The notes under the pieces are model-generated. The model was not told the origin of the DNA and did not search any database. It was given only the letters and a program-made list of their open reading frames with translations. 64,000 nucleotides of DNA from Emiliania huxleyi CCMP1516 (lineage: Eukaryota; Haptophyta; Isochrysidales; Noelaerhabdaceae). Each line of letters begins with the position of its first letter. Position 1 is the stretch's first letter. Shown in pieces: positions 10,861 through 22,700 of this stretch. The DNA lies in NCBI RefSeq assembly GCF_000372725.1, contig NW_005201912.1, positions 15,299-79,298 on the forward strand, in the 5' to 3' direction. A program made the translations under genes and the position numbers.

Positions 10861-10991
10861 CAGACGCGAACCGAAGTCCTGGACCTACCTGTCTCTATCC
10901 AACCGATGGCGTGAGATAGGGTGCTGACCTTTCTCGCCGAGGCTCGCCGTGGCCCCACACGGCGGCCTCTGCTCGCGTTTTCGAGCCAGGA

Positions 10992-11547
10992 CCTTCGTCC
11001 GGGCCCACGGCCGGCACGCCGTCAAATTTTCTCGCCGATCCCGCGCGCTCGGCCGCCACCGCGGCGCCTCCGAGAGCGCCGTTTCGACACGCTGCAGCCG
11101 CGGGCCGCGGCACCTCGACACACCGCCTCTCGCGCCGCCTCGAGGTGCTCCGATCGTGCACGCGGGTCGGCTCGGCACGGTGCGTGCGAATTATTGCATG
11201 TATTCGCACTCGCTGCGCCACGTATCTGCCTCTGACGGCCCGATACGCCTCCCGAAGCGCCACCGGTCCACACACGCGGGGCTGCGCGACTCTCTCGCGG
11301 CCCACCGCCCTCCCACACGCCGTTCGACCTCCACACAGGCGCTCGCTCGAGCCTCGCCGTCCGGGCGGTCCTGCGCGTCCAGATCTCGGCGACCATGACC
11401 CGCCACGCGCCAGCTCTGCACCTCTCCCGCGCGCGCCCGGCTGCTGGCATGGCGAGGCGGGCGAGGCTGGCGCGCTGCGACCGGTGGAGCGCCGCGCGGG
11501 CAGCGCACCAGTCTCGCACGCACCTCTCCACTGCGCCGCGTGCGCCG
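10992..11547 (+). repeat. Left arm of a 556-bp inverted repeat
   Basis: The reverse complement of 12135-12690. Both arms are exactly 556 bp and I found only about three mismatches. Outer ends begin CCTTCGTCCGGGCCCACGG, and sequences outside and inside diverge at once. No target duplication or known transposase is visible. Mirror-image open frames in the arms are a by-product. Confidence 0.95.
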
Positions 11548-12134
11548 AGTTGCGTCAAGACGCAGTCAGCGGCCTTGACGGGTGAGTTCACACATAGCTC
11601 GCGGTCTGAGCGAGGCTCTTGGTGCGGCGGCAGCGTAGTGTGTGTGTGCGGAAGCAGCGCTCCTCGAGCCAAGGCTCGATGGCGGACGAGCGGTAGTGCG
11701 CAAGGCGAAGGGACGACCGCAGACTTCACACCCAAAAAACGTCGTCACACTGGGGGGGGGGGGGGGCAATGCGGTAAGGCTGCCCAACGGGGGCTCACCC
11801 CCTGCACCGGGGGGGGGGGGGCAGTCCCGGGACTGGGATTGCGCGCCCCGGGCGCCTGTTCTTCGGAAAAGTGGACACGTGCGCTCCCGTTTTGTGAGAA
11901 AACCAAAAAAGAAACACATTCCCAGGGACCTCCGAAGCGGGGGGGACCGGGAGCCCGAGATTGTCCGTATCCATGTCCATGTGACGCGGGTCGCGGCGCG
12001 TCGCCTCTCGTCACAGTCTCAACACGCGATCTCGACCTGGGGTGTGTTGAGCCAGCGATCAGCACCACAAGCCACCACAAGCCACACCGTGACTACCCTG
12101 TGACCACATGTTGAGCCTCGCAGCACACTGCCAG
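11548..12134. other. 587-bp spacer between the inverted arms
   Basis: Contains two G-runs near 11750-11766 and 11810-11821 and no convincing gene. Short open frames cross it but show no domain. Confidence 0.7.
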
Positions 12135-12690
12135 CGGCGCACGCGGCGCAGTGGAGAGGTGCGTGCGAGGCTGGTGCGCTGCCCGCGCGGCGCTCCACCG
12201 GTCGCAGCGCGCCAGCCTCGCCCGCCTCGCCATGCCAGCAGCCGGGCGCGCGCGGGAGAGGTGCAGAGCTGGCGCGTGGCGGGTCATGGTCGCCGAGATC
12301 TGGACGCGCAGGACCGCCCGGACGGCGAGGCTCGAGCGAGCGCCTGTGTGGAGGTCGAACGGCGTGTGGGAGGGCGGTGGGCCGCGAGAGAGTCGCGCAG
12401 CCCCGCGTGTGTGGACCGGTGGCGCTTCGGGAGGCGTATCGGGCCGTCAGAGGCAGATACGTGGCGCAGCGAGTGCGAATACATGCAATAATTTGCACGC
12501 ACCGTGCCGAGCCGACCCGCGTGCACGATCGGAGCACCTCAAGGCGGCGCGAGAGGCGGTGTGTCGAGGTGCCGCGGCCCGCGGCTGCAGCGTGTCGAAA
12601 CGGCGCTCTCGGAGGCGCCGCGGTGGCGGCCGAGCGCGCGGGATCGGCGAGAAAATTTGACGGCGTGCCGGCCGTGGGCCCGGACGAAGG
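12135..12690 (-). repeat. Right arm of the 556-bp inverted repeat
   Basis: The mirror of 10992-11547. The two arms could fold into a long hairpin if transcribed, and resemble a foldback-type transposon or a recent palindromic duplication. Confidence 0.95.
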
Positions 12691-12829
12691 CGCCGCCGGC
12701 TCGGATTGAGCTCAGTGGCATCAGGGGCGCCTCCAGCACTCAAGACAGTAGCACGCTGTTTCTGTCTTGGCCGCCACTGACGCGAAAATCCTATCTCGCG
12801 CCCTAGTTGGGTAGCTAGTCCCTTGTTAG

Positions 12830-14890
12830 CCCCGAAAAATACTGTCCCGTTTTGCGCCGTGGCGGGCGTGCGCAATCGACACCAGAAGTGCATCCTGGAC
12901 ATGAGCCCAGAGGCCGAGAGACTGCTCGGAGGGGAGTTCCGGCTCCATATAGTGGCGCTAGACGAGGAGGGAAGGCTCGTGAGATGCAGCGTCACGACGG
13001 TCTCCCACAAGGCAGCGAGCGCGGAAAAGGGACCAGAGACGTCCAGGGGGTCGGCCCGTTACCTCGGGGCCCATCTTAGTGCTCGGGGGGGCGGTGGAGG
13101 GGGACCGGAGCGGTTCTGGGAGGAACAGGACGCAGTGGCGCGCAGAACAGCTATGGATGGCATTTGACAGAAGCACGGCATCCATCCAACCGAACTTCCC
13201 TGTGACGACGCTAGCAGCGGCGGGTGTGTTATACCAGCGAGTGAAGCTGATGTGGGTGGCCCACCCCCCGGGCCCCGAGGTGTTGGAGACGGCCCGTGTG
13301 GTGGCCGCTCGGGCGTCGTTGCGAGCCCTCCGGCTAGCCCCCACCCCGCTCACGGCCCAGCGCTCGGCGGCGATGGAGGTGGTGCTGCTCCCGCTAGACC
13401 TGGGAGGGTGCGGAACGATGGACCCGGCAACCAACCTGGCCAAGGACATAGCGGTGAACACCCTGGCGGGACTACAACACCAGGCTGCAGCGGTGAGGAG
13501 GTCGTACACCATCCGGATGGAGGAGGCCACACGAGACCAGCCGATGGGGGGGGATGACTCGGCGACGCGGAGGGAGGATACGGTGCGAGGCCTCGCTAAC
13601 GTGCAGCTCCACCGGGGACGCCAGGACCCTCCCCCTGTGCGAGGGCCGGGAGAACTCGTGCGGGAAGAGAGGGCGAAGTGCGCCCCCCTATCACAACGTG
13701 CGATAGAGATCCTGGAAGTGGCGCCGCCGCCCGGCCCCCCTGCCCTTCGGATTGTCTTGGGCGAGCACAGGCCAAAGGGTGGGAGACAGGTGGTGGTGAA
13801 TGTGGGGAGGGGGACCAAGTGGAGTCGGGCCTTAGCACACGTTTTCGCAAGAAGGGAGGAGCCGGGGAGCACCGACCAGATGGGGCTGGAGGAGGCGGGC
13901 CGGGGGGCGTACCGAAGATGGCTCAGACTTGGGGACGTCCGGGCAGTGGACATGAACGAGGAGGGGGGGGGGGCTCTGCCAACGGGGATCCGCCCCACGT
14001 CGGATCTCGAACAGCTGGTGGGGAACGAAGTGGTGAGGGCGCTGACCCAGATTAGCCGTGAACACGGATCGGCGACGGGTGCCCTGGTCCTGACATGGGG
14101 CAGCGGAGGTGACCAGCTCGGGCACCGAGAGATCGTTGCGGAAGAACTGCGGGGCCTTGTACGGCAGAACCAGCCGCAGGCGGGAGCACGGAGGGAGGAA
14201 GCCACGCGAGCCTCAGACGGGGGAGGAGCAGAAACGGGGGAGGGACAGCCGACGGCACGAGTCGGAGGAAGGGCTGAACCGAACCAAATTGGCCACGAGC
14301 CTCCTCCCCGGATCCGCACGCCTGGCTATGAGTCGGTGGTTTTCCTAGACGAGGTCACGCGGGTGATGAGGGCGAGGCATGCCTTCGGCGTCCTCGGGGA
14401 TGTAGTGGTCCACGCGACGCCATCCCGAGGGAGGGTGGAGCGGCTGTACCAACAGGCGGTGACCCGGCTGGGACACATGGACCAAAAACGGAAGCAGGCG
14501 GGGAGGCCGCCATGTACCAATGAGCAGGTGGCCGAGGCGAGGGAAAGGCTGCGGAAGGCAAGGGCCGAGCTGCTCAATGACATGTTCAGGGGGGAGGAAC
14601 ATGCTAGGATCCGACAAGAAGGGAGGCCGGTCACCCGAAGGGTTCGGTGCCCTATTGACATAGGGGCGCTCGAGGCGTACGCCGCGTCGGCGGCAGGGGC
14701 CAGAGTGATTCGGCGAGACCGGCACTTCTTCGCGAACCAAACGCACCACGACGTGGTGAGGGCTTTTCTCCAGAGGGTGAGACCGGGGCCGGACCCGCGG
14801 ACGGGGTTTGTGGACATCGAATTTGAACACGGGAGACGCACGGACGCCTTAGTGGCGGCGGGTTGGCTCTCCGGGGGGAGGGAGTACGCT
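12830..14890 (+). mobile_element. LINE-like non-LTR retrotransposon, 5'-truncated
   Basis: The 5' part (12844-13155) ends in ARYLGAHLSA, the conserved YLG block near the end of LINE reverse transcriptases. The next segment has LPLDLGGCGTM, like the (P)LxxGGLG motif after the thumb. A long C-terminal frame follows to about 14890, with no recognised endonuclease. The catalytic palm is absent, so this is a 5'-truncated copy, as LINE insertions usually are. At least one frame change lies between 13079 and 13155. The element ends where the RCC1 fragment begins. Family placement is by motif only; other non-LTR classes are possible. Confidence 0.5.
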
Positions 14891-14902
14891 ACAACCCCTG
14901 GC

Positions 14903-15777
14903 TGTGGTCGAGTCCAGCCGACACAGCGACAACGCGCTGCCCAGCGAAGGCCTCGATCTTCTTCGGCAGCAGCTGGCTCTGCGTGTCGCCGTGGCCCAGC
15001 TCGCCACCGAGTCCACGGCCTCAGCTCCAGATTGCGCCGTCGGCGGTGAGGGCGAGGCTGTGGTTGGCGGCAGAGATAGCGACGACACGCCGCTCCGCCA
15101 AGGCCTCGACCTTCTTCGGCAGCAGCTGGTCCTGCTCGTCGCCGTGGCCCAAGCGGCCACTCAGCCCGCAGCCCCAGCTCCAGACAACGCCGTCGGCGGT
15201 GAGAGCGAGGCTGTGCGCGGCTCCAACCGACACGCTCACGGCGCGCTCGCCGCCCAGCGTAGAAGAGATCCGCTCGCACCCCGTCGAGGTGACTGGGAAG
15301 ATAGGGGAAGATAGGGGGAGATAGGGGGAGATAGGGGGAGATAGGGGGAGATAGGGGAGATAGGGGGAGATACGCACCCCGTGGAGGTGGTTGGCAAGGA
15401 GCCGCGTGTCTGCACGACGACCCCTCACCGCTAACCGCTCCTCACACGTCGTCCGCCAGGTGATTGGCAAGGAGCTGCGCGGCTACATGACACTGCGATG
15501 GAGCGCGCCACACCACTCCCGAGGGGTGGGGGGGGGACGTGGACCCCGCCCTGTTCACACGCCGCGACTGTGAATAGGAGCGCATCTCCACCGACCAGGG
15601 GGTGGGCATCGGCACCAAGAACACCTGAGGCATTACCCGCGGGGCTCGCGGGGGCGCGAGGCGGGGGTGCGGGGGGGTGCCCGGTGCGGGCAGCGCGCCA
15701 CGTGGCTGGGAGAGTCTACCGGTCGAGGGAGAGAGGAGCGGCGCGGGGGAGGGGAGGCTGGGGGTATAAGGAGACAC
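14903..15777 (-). pseudogene. RCC1-repeat protein gene, truncated
   Basis: Two RCC1 repeats are clear: VSVGAAHSLALTADGVVWSW followed by GLSGRLGHGDEQDQLLPKKV, then a second repeat (ISAANHSLALTADGAIWS). In the second, the Trp codon after AIWS has become TGA; reading on gives GRGLGGELGHGD, so the lesion is a point change. The frame then ends at HSQGL where the LINE-like sequence starts, so the downstream repeats are lost. Upstream exons probably include 15440-15700, with LLANHL appearing twice, separated by an intron of short TCTCCCC repeats. RCC1 folds as a beta-propeller used in Ran exchange and many other roles; here the product is likely non-functional. Confidence 0.65.
15299..15371. repeat. 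Minisatellite (GATAGGGGGA units) in the RCC1 intron
   Basis: About seven copies of a 10-bp unit; on the minus strand it reads TATCTCCCCC and sits between a GT donor and a CCCAG acceptor. Confidence 0.8.
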
Positions 15778-16031
15778 CGCCGCCGCCGCCGTCCCGTTTC
15801 TTGATCTCCGCCGGGAGCTCCGAGACGGGCGGCGCCGAGAGCCCGAGATACCGACACGACCAGCGACCGAGAGTACACTGGGGTGTATACGACATAGCTG
15901 TGCGCATGGTACATAGCAGGTAGGCGTAATTTATGGGTCTCGCCTTACTCCCTGTACTCAACAAAGATCTAAAACGTAAAGTTACACCGCTGTCTGGACG
16001 AAGCACGAACACGATCGATATGCAGGAAGGA

Positions 16032-18281
16032 TCACTTCAGGTGGTGCTCGATATCCCTCGCGGCTCTGCGCCAGCGTCCCGCGTCAAACTGGCAAAAGAA
16101 CGATCCTGCATCCCGCGTTGTGAAGATATCGTCGTGGTTGCTGCACATTTCGTTCAGTAGGCACACTTCGAGGTAGTAGACATCGTCCTCTGTAAAGTAG
16201 CCCTCGCGTGAGTTGAACTCGTCGATGCTCAACTCCCCTGGGGCTTCGGTGAAAATGATCTCGGTCTCGCAACGGCGGCCAGCCTGGCATGCCTCGCCGA
16301 GCACAACGCAGATCATCCACTCCGTGTTTCGACACATGTCCCACTTTCCGATGCGCAGGATGTTGAACCCCGCCGATCGGCAGGCGCTGCCCGGGTCACC
16401 TCCAGAACCTCCGCGCTGATCACAGAACCTGGTCATGCTCCGCGCAAAGCCAAACACAGTGGGTGCGTCCAAGTTGTTGCCCCAGTCCTGCTGGCATTTG
16501 GGCCCTGTGGCTACCCAATCCCACCAGTTAGTGGTCTCGAGTTGCCAGCACGCCCTCTGCCCAGGCCAACGATACTTCCTGTTTGCCCAGTAATCCCACC
16601 CAGTGCCCCAGAGGCCCGAGAACTTGTGCTTCGGGTCCCGTATGAGGTCGGAGCACATGCTGCTGCTCATTCGGCCGATGTGGTGGATGGGCGGCGGCGG
16701 CGGCGGCGGCAGTGGCGGCACATCCCAGCGCGAGTCGCCATCAAAGAAGGGTCCGGCAGGGCGGCTAAGATCCACGCCGACGATGGGCAGCGTGATGTTG
16801 AACTGCTTCTGGAACAATCGGCGGGCCCAGAACGCCAGGGCTTTGCCACCGGGGCGTGAGCGATCCGCCGCCGCCAGTCTCGCTACCGCCTCTGTCGTGT
16901 CGGAAACAAAGAAGAAGGCCTCGACGATCGTCGGGAGGGCCGCCTCGCACGCTTTGCCCTCGAGGATAATCTCGTTGTAGAGTTGGCACTTTGGCCAGGT
17001 GCAGCAGTCGCAGCACGGGCCGAGGCCGCGTGCTGCGCGCTCCCTTGGCGCGCAGTCACCGCGGCGCTCGAGGTGGTGGCGCAGCATGCCCTCGAGGCCG
17101 GCCTTGCCGCGGTAGCCATCGGAGTTCCTGTCGATCCAGTCGGGACAGCCGGGGGTGCACGTGGGTGACACGCCCGGCGGGTCACACATGAACCTCGACG
17201 TTCCCACATCCGTCGTGTACGAGCAAAGGATCGCCTCTTGCGCCGGCCCGGGCGCCAGCACCATCCCCGCAGACGCATCGATGGTGCCGAGCTGCGAGCC
17301 GTCATTGCCCATGTAGAAGAAGGGGGTCGCGGCGTTGGTCACAGAGACCGACCAGCGATCCCCCCACCCCGGCCTGCTGCTGCCTGTGGCCGACCACGGC
17401 GCATGCGCGTCGTCCATGAGGCGGTCGTACTGGTCGAACGCATTCATCACGACACCAGCGTCCGCAAAGGTCGCGCTCGGGCGGCCCTGGGCGAACCGCT
17501 CGTTGAGACGCGCCACGACGAGAGGCGCGGGCAGGTTCGGCGGCGGCGGCGCCGACCGCAAGTGCAGGTCAAATGCCGTATCGAACTCGCACAGCCCCAC
17601 TATGATGCGCGTCTTGCGGTAGCACTTCCCCTCACGGCGCTTCCAAACGACGCCCTCGCAAAACGGCAGCCCAGAAGCTGCCGCGCTCTTGCACGCCGCT
17701 TTGCACTCGGCGAGGGTGCGTGCGCCCGGCACGTCGCTCCCTCGCGGCGAGTCCACCTCCTCCGCGCCGTGGCCGTCCCACCAGCAGTTGCGCCGCTCGT
17801 GCAGGATCCAGGCGTCGGGGGGGGTTTGAGGAGGCGGTGGCGGCGGAGGCGAGGGCGGTGGCGGAGGCGGAGCGTGCGGCGATGGCGGCAAAGTTGGTGG
17901 CGGCGGCGGAGGCGGAGGCGGCGGAGGCGGCAGCGGCAGCGGCGGAGGCGGCGGCGGCTGCAGCGAGTCGGCACGCGGTTGCGACAAAGCTGGTGGCGAC
18001 GGCTCGGCCCGTTTGAGCAAGCACACGGTGTTAGCGAGCGGCAGGGTGTGAGAGACGCGTGCAGGCGCCAAAATCAGCTCGCATGCCATGTCCACCCTGC
18101 CTCGCTTTTTTGGTGTGGATGCGTGCTGCGCTGCCACACACGCTCCGCTAGCCCCACAGAGCGCCTCGCACTCGGAGAGGCTGATTCCCCACAAGGCTGG
18201 TGCGCCGCCACGCGCGCCGCTGACGGTACGGCACGCACCGGCGAGCCCTCGAAGCGGCTCGAACGGCATCCTCTGCTTCAC
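16032..18281 (-). CDS. PAN/apple-like domain protein, copy 1
   Basis: A 749-residue open frame. Residues 17-89 and 166-242 are two cysteine-rich PAN/apple-like modules (motifs CEALCGASGACVAAQ and CKAACKS..CEGVVW), separated by a poly-proline linker (109-155). Residues 250-540 are an unrecognised domain with Cys clusters (CCDCCTWPKC). Residues 550-749 are a second unrecognised cysteine-rich module, with AGFNILRIGKWDMC and a FFCQFD end. PAN modules bind proteins or sugars on secreted or surface proteins. No signal peptide is visible at this start, so a leader exon may lie upstream. The 5' half is almost identical to the gene at 41794-43293, while the 3' halves differ. Confidence 0.7.
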   Translation of the reverse strand: MKQRMPFEPLRGLAGACRTVSGARGGAPALWGISLSECEALCGASGACVAAQHASTPKKRGRVDMACELILAPARVSHTLPLANTVCLLKRAEPSPPALSQPRADSLQPPPPPPLPLPPPPPPPPPPPPTLPPSPHAPPPPPPSPPPPPPPQTPPDAWILHERRNCWWDGHGAEEVDSPRGSDVPGARTLAECKAACKSAAASGLPFCEGVVWKRREGKCYRKTRIIVGLCEFDTAFDLHLRSAPPPPNLPAPLVVARLNERFAQGRPSATFADAGVVMNAFDQYDRLMDDAHAPWSATGSSRPGWGDRWSVSVTNAATPFFYMGNDGSQLGTIDASAGMVLAPGPAQEAILCSYTTDVGTSRFMCDPPGVSPTCTPGCPDWIDRNSDGYRGKAGLEGMLRHHLERRGDCAPRERAARGLGPCCDCCTWPKCQLYNEIILEGKACEAALPTIVEAFFFVSDTTEAVARLAAADRSRPGGKALAFWARRLFQKQFNITLPIVGVDLSRPAGPFFDGDSRWDVPPLPPPPPPPIHHIGRMSSSMCSDLIRDPKHKFSGLWGTGWDYWANRKYRWPGQRACWQLETTNWWDWVATGPKCQQDWGNNLDAPTVFGFARSMTRFCDQRGGSGGDPGSACRSAGFNILRIGKWDMCRNTEWMICVVLGEACQAGRRCETEIIFTEAPGELSIDEFNSREGYFTEDDVYYLEVCLLNEMCSNHDDIFTTRDAGSFFCQFDAGRWRRAARDIEHHLK

Positions 18282-19709
18282 GAGCAGTGCTTCCCCTCTC
18301 GGCGTGGTCCCCCCAGGGCGGTATTATCCCAGACGCTATTCACGTAAACGCACAACCCCGGGCCCCGAAATCGCACAGTACAAATAAAACACACAAAGAT
18401 CGAGAAGGGAGAGATAGCAACGACAAGGCGCGAGACACACACGTTCCCCTCGGCTTGGGTTGTAAGCGGGTATTTTCTTCTCAATAACAAGGTCTGTGAA
18501 CTTATTGATTGATTGATTGGTTGATTGACACACGAGTGTTAGATTTGTTTGGTATTGGTAAAAATCTCTCTTGATTGATGGGACACCAACCAACGCTCTC
18601 TCTCTCTCCCAACGCGGGACGGGCGGTGACGGTCACACAGGAGCGACACACAGAAAGAACCACCATTGATTGATTGATTGATACTAGAAGACCACCGAAA
18701 CCCCCCTGCCTGCTCTCTGAATTCGCGGAGCGAAGAAAATTTTATACGGAATACGTCGCTTTTGGGGCCTCGTTTGGAAGAGAGAGAGATTTTTATTAAC
18801 CAACAAGAAATTTCGTTCGTTTGGAATACGTATTCTGGAATACGTGTGGAATACGGCCGGAATACTGCCAATACGGGTAGAATACAGCCCTAGGAGGGGT
18901 CGATTGGAATACGTGTACTGTTTGTTACTGTTGTTACTGTTGTTCAGCGGCCAGCAAGCAGAAAATGGCAAAAAAAAACGGGTAAACCCCGAAAATACCT
19001 GGGATTTTTCAGGTATTTCGGGTATTACCCGCACTGGACACTAGAGATCGTCGTGGGTCACTGCCAGGCCTTCCTTACTGTTGTTCAGCTGGCCTAACGT
19101 TAGCTACTGTTGTTGGGGAGCCCCACTGTTGTTCTGTTGTTACTGTTAACACTAGCAACACTGTTCAGCTCCTAACGTTAGGCAACCCTAGTACCCCGAG
19201 GCGGGTGGTAAATCTTAAAGCCGTACACGTACCCCACCGTTTGATTGTTTTGCTTTTGGCCGGAGAGTGTTTGATTGTTCTGGGGGGCTATATACCCGTA
19301 AATCGCCAGCACTGCATTCCCGGCGGCCCGACGGTGGCCGGCGCCGCTTTGCGCGCCAGCCCCCCCGTCCGCTGCCGGATCCGCGGCCGCGGTCCCTGCG
19401 TCCCTGTCAGCTGACTGTCAATATGAGCTACGCGCGCCATGCCCATGGGGCGACGTGCCCGCCGCTGCCAACAAGGGGTGGGAGAAGACTGTGGGATCTT
19501 GGGTCCCCACCTGCACGAGCAGGATCTTGTAAGGACGATCAGGGACACAGCACACAGGGGAACGACCCCTCTGTGTGACTCTCTCTCCCACACCACGATT
19601 TCATGAACTTGCGCAAGCCTGCTCGACCCTACCCCCTACCCTGCACACCCCCACCACAGCAATGTGTCCTTCTCTCCCACACCTAGACTAAGACAGACCG
19701 CACCACCAC
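18282..19709. other. AT-richer intergenic stretch with mixed repeats
   Basis: Holds GATT microsatellites (18504-18535, 18664-18684), repeated GGAATACG words (18800-18920), repeats of TTGTTACTG (18920-19150), two ACGTTAG palindromes near 19095 and 19175, and copies of the GAGAGATTTTT motif. Base composition differs sharply from the GC-rich genes. No gene recognised. Confidence 0.6.
18979..19031. repeat. Hairpin-forming inverted repeat
   Basis: Arms of about 21 nt (CGGGTAAACCCCGAAAATAC and its near reverse complement ending TTACCCG) face each other across a GGGATTTTTC loop. It has no U-run after it, so it does not look like a terminator. Confidence 0.6.
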
Positions 19710-22700
19710 TTAGACCAGGCTCGGCCGGGACGAGAGCGGCGTGTCGTCCTCCTCGCTGTCCACATCGTCCTCGCTGTCGGCCTCGCCGCCGCCGCCGCCG
19801 CTGCGGCCCTCGCCCTCTCCCTCGCCCTCGCCCTCGCCCTCGCCCTCCTCCGCGTCGTCCTCTGCGTCCTCCTGCTCCGCCTCATCCTCCGACTCCTCCA
19901 TCTCCTCCGCCTCCGCCTCCGCCTCCGCCTCCGCCTCCTCCGCCTCTGCCCCCGCCTCCTCCATCGGCTCCGCCCCCTCCGCCCCCTCGCCCCCCTCCTC
20001 CGTCGCCTCCTCCATCGATTCCGCCTTCTCCTCCGCCGCCTCCTCCGCCCGCGTCTCCCCCGCCCCAGCCGCCTCCTGCTCCTCGCCCGCCGCGCCTCCA
20101 TCGCCGCGTCCGCGCGCCTGTGCGCGCTCCTGCAGAGAGCCAGAGAGCAACTCGAACTCCTCCTGCTCCGTGGCGGGGTCGGCCTGCGCCTGCGCCGACG
20201 CGCCGCCGTCGGCGTGGGCGTCGATGTGCGCCTTGAGCTCCTCTTCGTACCTGCGCACGGCCGCGCCTCCGCTCGCGCGAGGGAGGGGGGGGTGGGNNNN
20301 NNNNNNNNNNNNNNNNNNNNNNNNNNNNNNNNNNNNNNNNNNNNNNNNNNNNNNNNNNNNNNNNNNNNNNNNNNNNNNNNNNNNNNNNNNNNNNNNNNNN
20401 NNNNNNNNNNNNNNNNNNNNNNNNNNNNNNNNNNNNNNNNNNNNNNNNNNNNNNNNNNNNNNNNNNNNNCGGGGGGGAGAAAGAGAGAGAGTGAGTGCGT
20501 GCGTGTGTGAGGGTCAGTGTGTGTGTGTGTGTGTGTGAGCGTGTGTGTGTGTGTGTGCGTGAGAGAGAGAGAGAGAGAGGAGACTTAGCAAGCCCCCCCC
20601 CCCCCACTCCTCCTCCCCCCCACTCCTCCCGCCGCGCACCTCGCACGGTCCACCCTCGCCTGCTCGGCCCACGGCGCCTTCTCCTCGTCGCTCAGCGCCC
20701 GCCACCGCTCCCCGACAATCTTGGCCAGCTCCTTCGCGTCCAAGTACAGGCGGGCGCCGCCGCCGCCGCCGCCGCCGCCGTCGACATCGCCACCGTCGGC
20801 GCCTCCGTTGCCTGCGACACCGGCCGCAGCACGCCCCGCCGCGCGGCTCTCGGCATGCGCTTGCTGCACCGCGGACTTGGTCGCGTGGAAGAAGAGGAAG
20901 TACGAGGTCTGCGGCGGCTTTGGCGCCCCCTGCAGCCGGGCGGCGCCGCGTCACCGTTCCGAGGGGAATGCTCCGAGGCGGTTCCGAGGCGGTTCCGAGG
21001 CGGTTCAGAGAAGGCCCCGAGAGAGGCGTCTCTGTGATAGTCTCGGCAGGGGCGACGCGCGCGTCCCGCCGCGCCTCTTGCCGCTCTTGCCGCTTCCGCT
21101 TCTTCTGGCCGTTTTGCTTCTCGCGCGTCGCGTCGCTTCGCGGCCTCGGCTCGAACTTGGGCTCGCGTGGCCTCGCCGCCTCCCGCGCGTACGCCACGGC
21201 CGCCTGCAGGAGAGGGTCCGAGACGGGTCGGGGGGGGGGGAGGCTCAGGGGAGGGCTCGCCGCGCGTGCGCCACGGGAGGCCTCGACGGCGGTGGCGAAG
21301 ACGCCGAGGTGTATGTGGCCCGACTTGCTCACGCCTGCGGGAGACGGCATGGGCGTGTCGTGGGCGTGTCGTGGGCGTGTCGTGGACGTGTCGTGGGCGT
21401 GTCGTGGACGTGTCGTGGACGTGTCGTGGGCGTGTCGTGGGCGTGTCGTGGGCGTGTCGTGGACGTGTCGTGGGCGTGTCGTGGGCGTGTCGTGAGAAGA
21501 GTGCTGAGAGGCGGGCGAGGTGGCGCCCTCGCCCTCGTTCTGTGGAGCTGCAGCGGCTCTCGGCTGCCTCTCGGCTCTCTCTCGGCTCTCTCTCGGCTCT
21601 CTCTCGGAGATCTCGCTCCGTGGAGCTGCAGCTGCGCGCTGAAGGGGCGAGAAGGCAGCGGCCTGCGGGGAGACGACAGCGGACATGTCGCGGGCGCGTC
21701 CCGCTGGACAGCCGCGCGAGAGGGGCAGAGGCGAGGGCGGTGGCGGGGTGGGCGGTGGCGGGGTGGGCGGAGCTGGTGAGGGCGGTGGAGGGGGCGAGGG
21801 CGGTGGAGGGGGCGAGGGCGGTGGAGGGGGCGAGGGCGGCGGTGGAGGGGGCGAGGGCGGTGGAGGGGGCGAGGGCGGTGGAGGGGGCGAGGGCGGTGGG
21901 GAGGGGGCGAGGGCGGTGGAGGGGGCGAGGGCGGTGGTGGGCGAGGGAGGCGGAGGAGTGGGCGGTGGTGGGCGAGGAGGCGGAGGAGTGGGCGGTGGTG
22001 GGCGAGGAGGCGGGCAGGCCTGCCGCGGGCGACGCTCAGGCGCACGCCGCGGTAGCCCGTCTCCGACTTTGAGCTCAGGTGCAGCCTCACCCCCTCCGCC
22101 TCCTCGAGCAGCGGCTCGGAGAGGAGGGCCCGTCGCGCCTAGCACGGGGGGGGGGGGTGCCTGGGGGGAGGGAAGGGGGGGGGGGGGGCGAGAAGGCGGC
22201 GGCGAGGGCGGAGGCGGCGAGGGCGGAGGCGGCGAGGGCGGAGGAGGCGATGACACCTCCTCGTGCGCCGCCGCCGCCGCGTCAGCCTCCGCCTTGGTAG
22301 GCGAAGGAGCTGCCACTCGAGACACCTTGGGCTCGAGGAGGGCGCGCGCCTGTTCACCGCCGGAGGCGGTGAAAGAGGCGCCGTTCACGGCCACGCTGAC
22401 GGCTCGTGGAGAGGGGGGCGCGCGTACGCCACCGCCGCCTCCGCCTTGGTGGCAAAGAGTCCGAGGTGGCGGAAGGTCTTGCCGCGCTCGCCTTCGCTCA
22501 CCTGCGCCTTGAAGCCGCCGCGGCACGCGACAGCGGTCACGCCCTTGTAGCCCGTCTGCGAGCGCGCGCTGAGGTGCAGCCTGACGCCGCCCGCCTAATC
22601 TCGGGTGATCTCGGGTGATCTCGGGTCATCTGCCGTCGAGGTGCAGCCTGGCGCCGCCCGCCTCGGCCACCGCCGGCGCCGCGAGCTCGGCCAGAAAGCG

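Noticed and set aside
9781-10914. Open frames of up to 377 codons in the G-rich tandem repeats
   Set aside because: Gly/Arg-only composition that repeats with the DNA unit and is open on both strands.
11022-12660. Matching proteins predicted in both inverted arms
   Set aside because: They are mirror images of one DNA arm, with no motif and no codon preference.
15000-15060. In-frame TGA in the RCC1 repeat as a possible selenocysteine codon
   Set aside because: The conserved residue there is Trp, no selenocysteine hairpin was seen, and the gene is truncated anyway.
21355-21494. CRISPR-like array of short repeats
   Set aside because: Units are directly adjacent with no spacers, in a eukaryotic intron.
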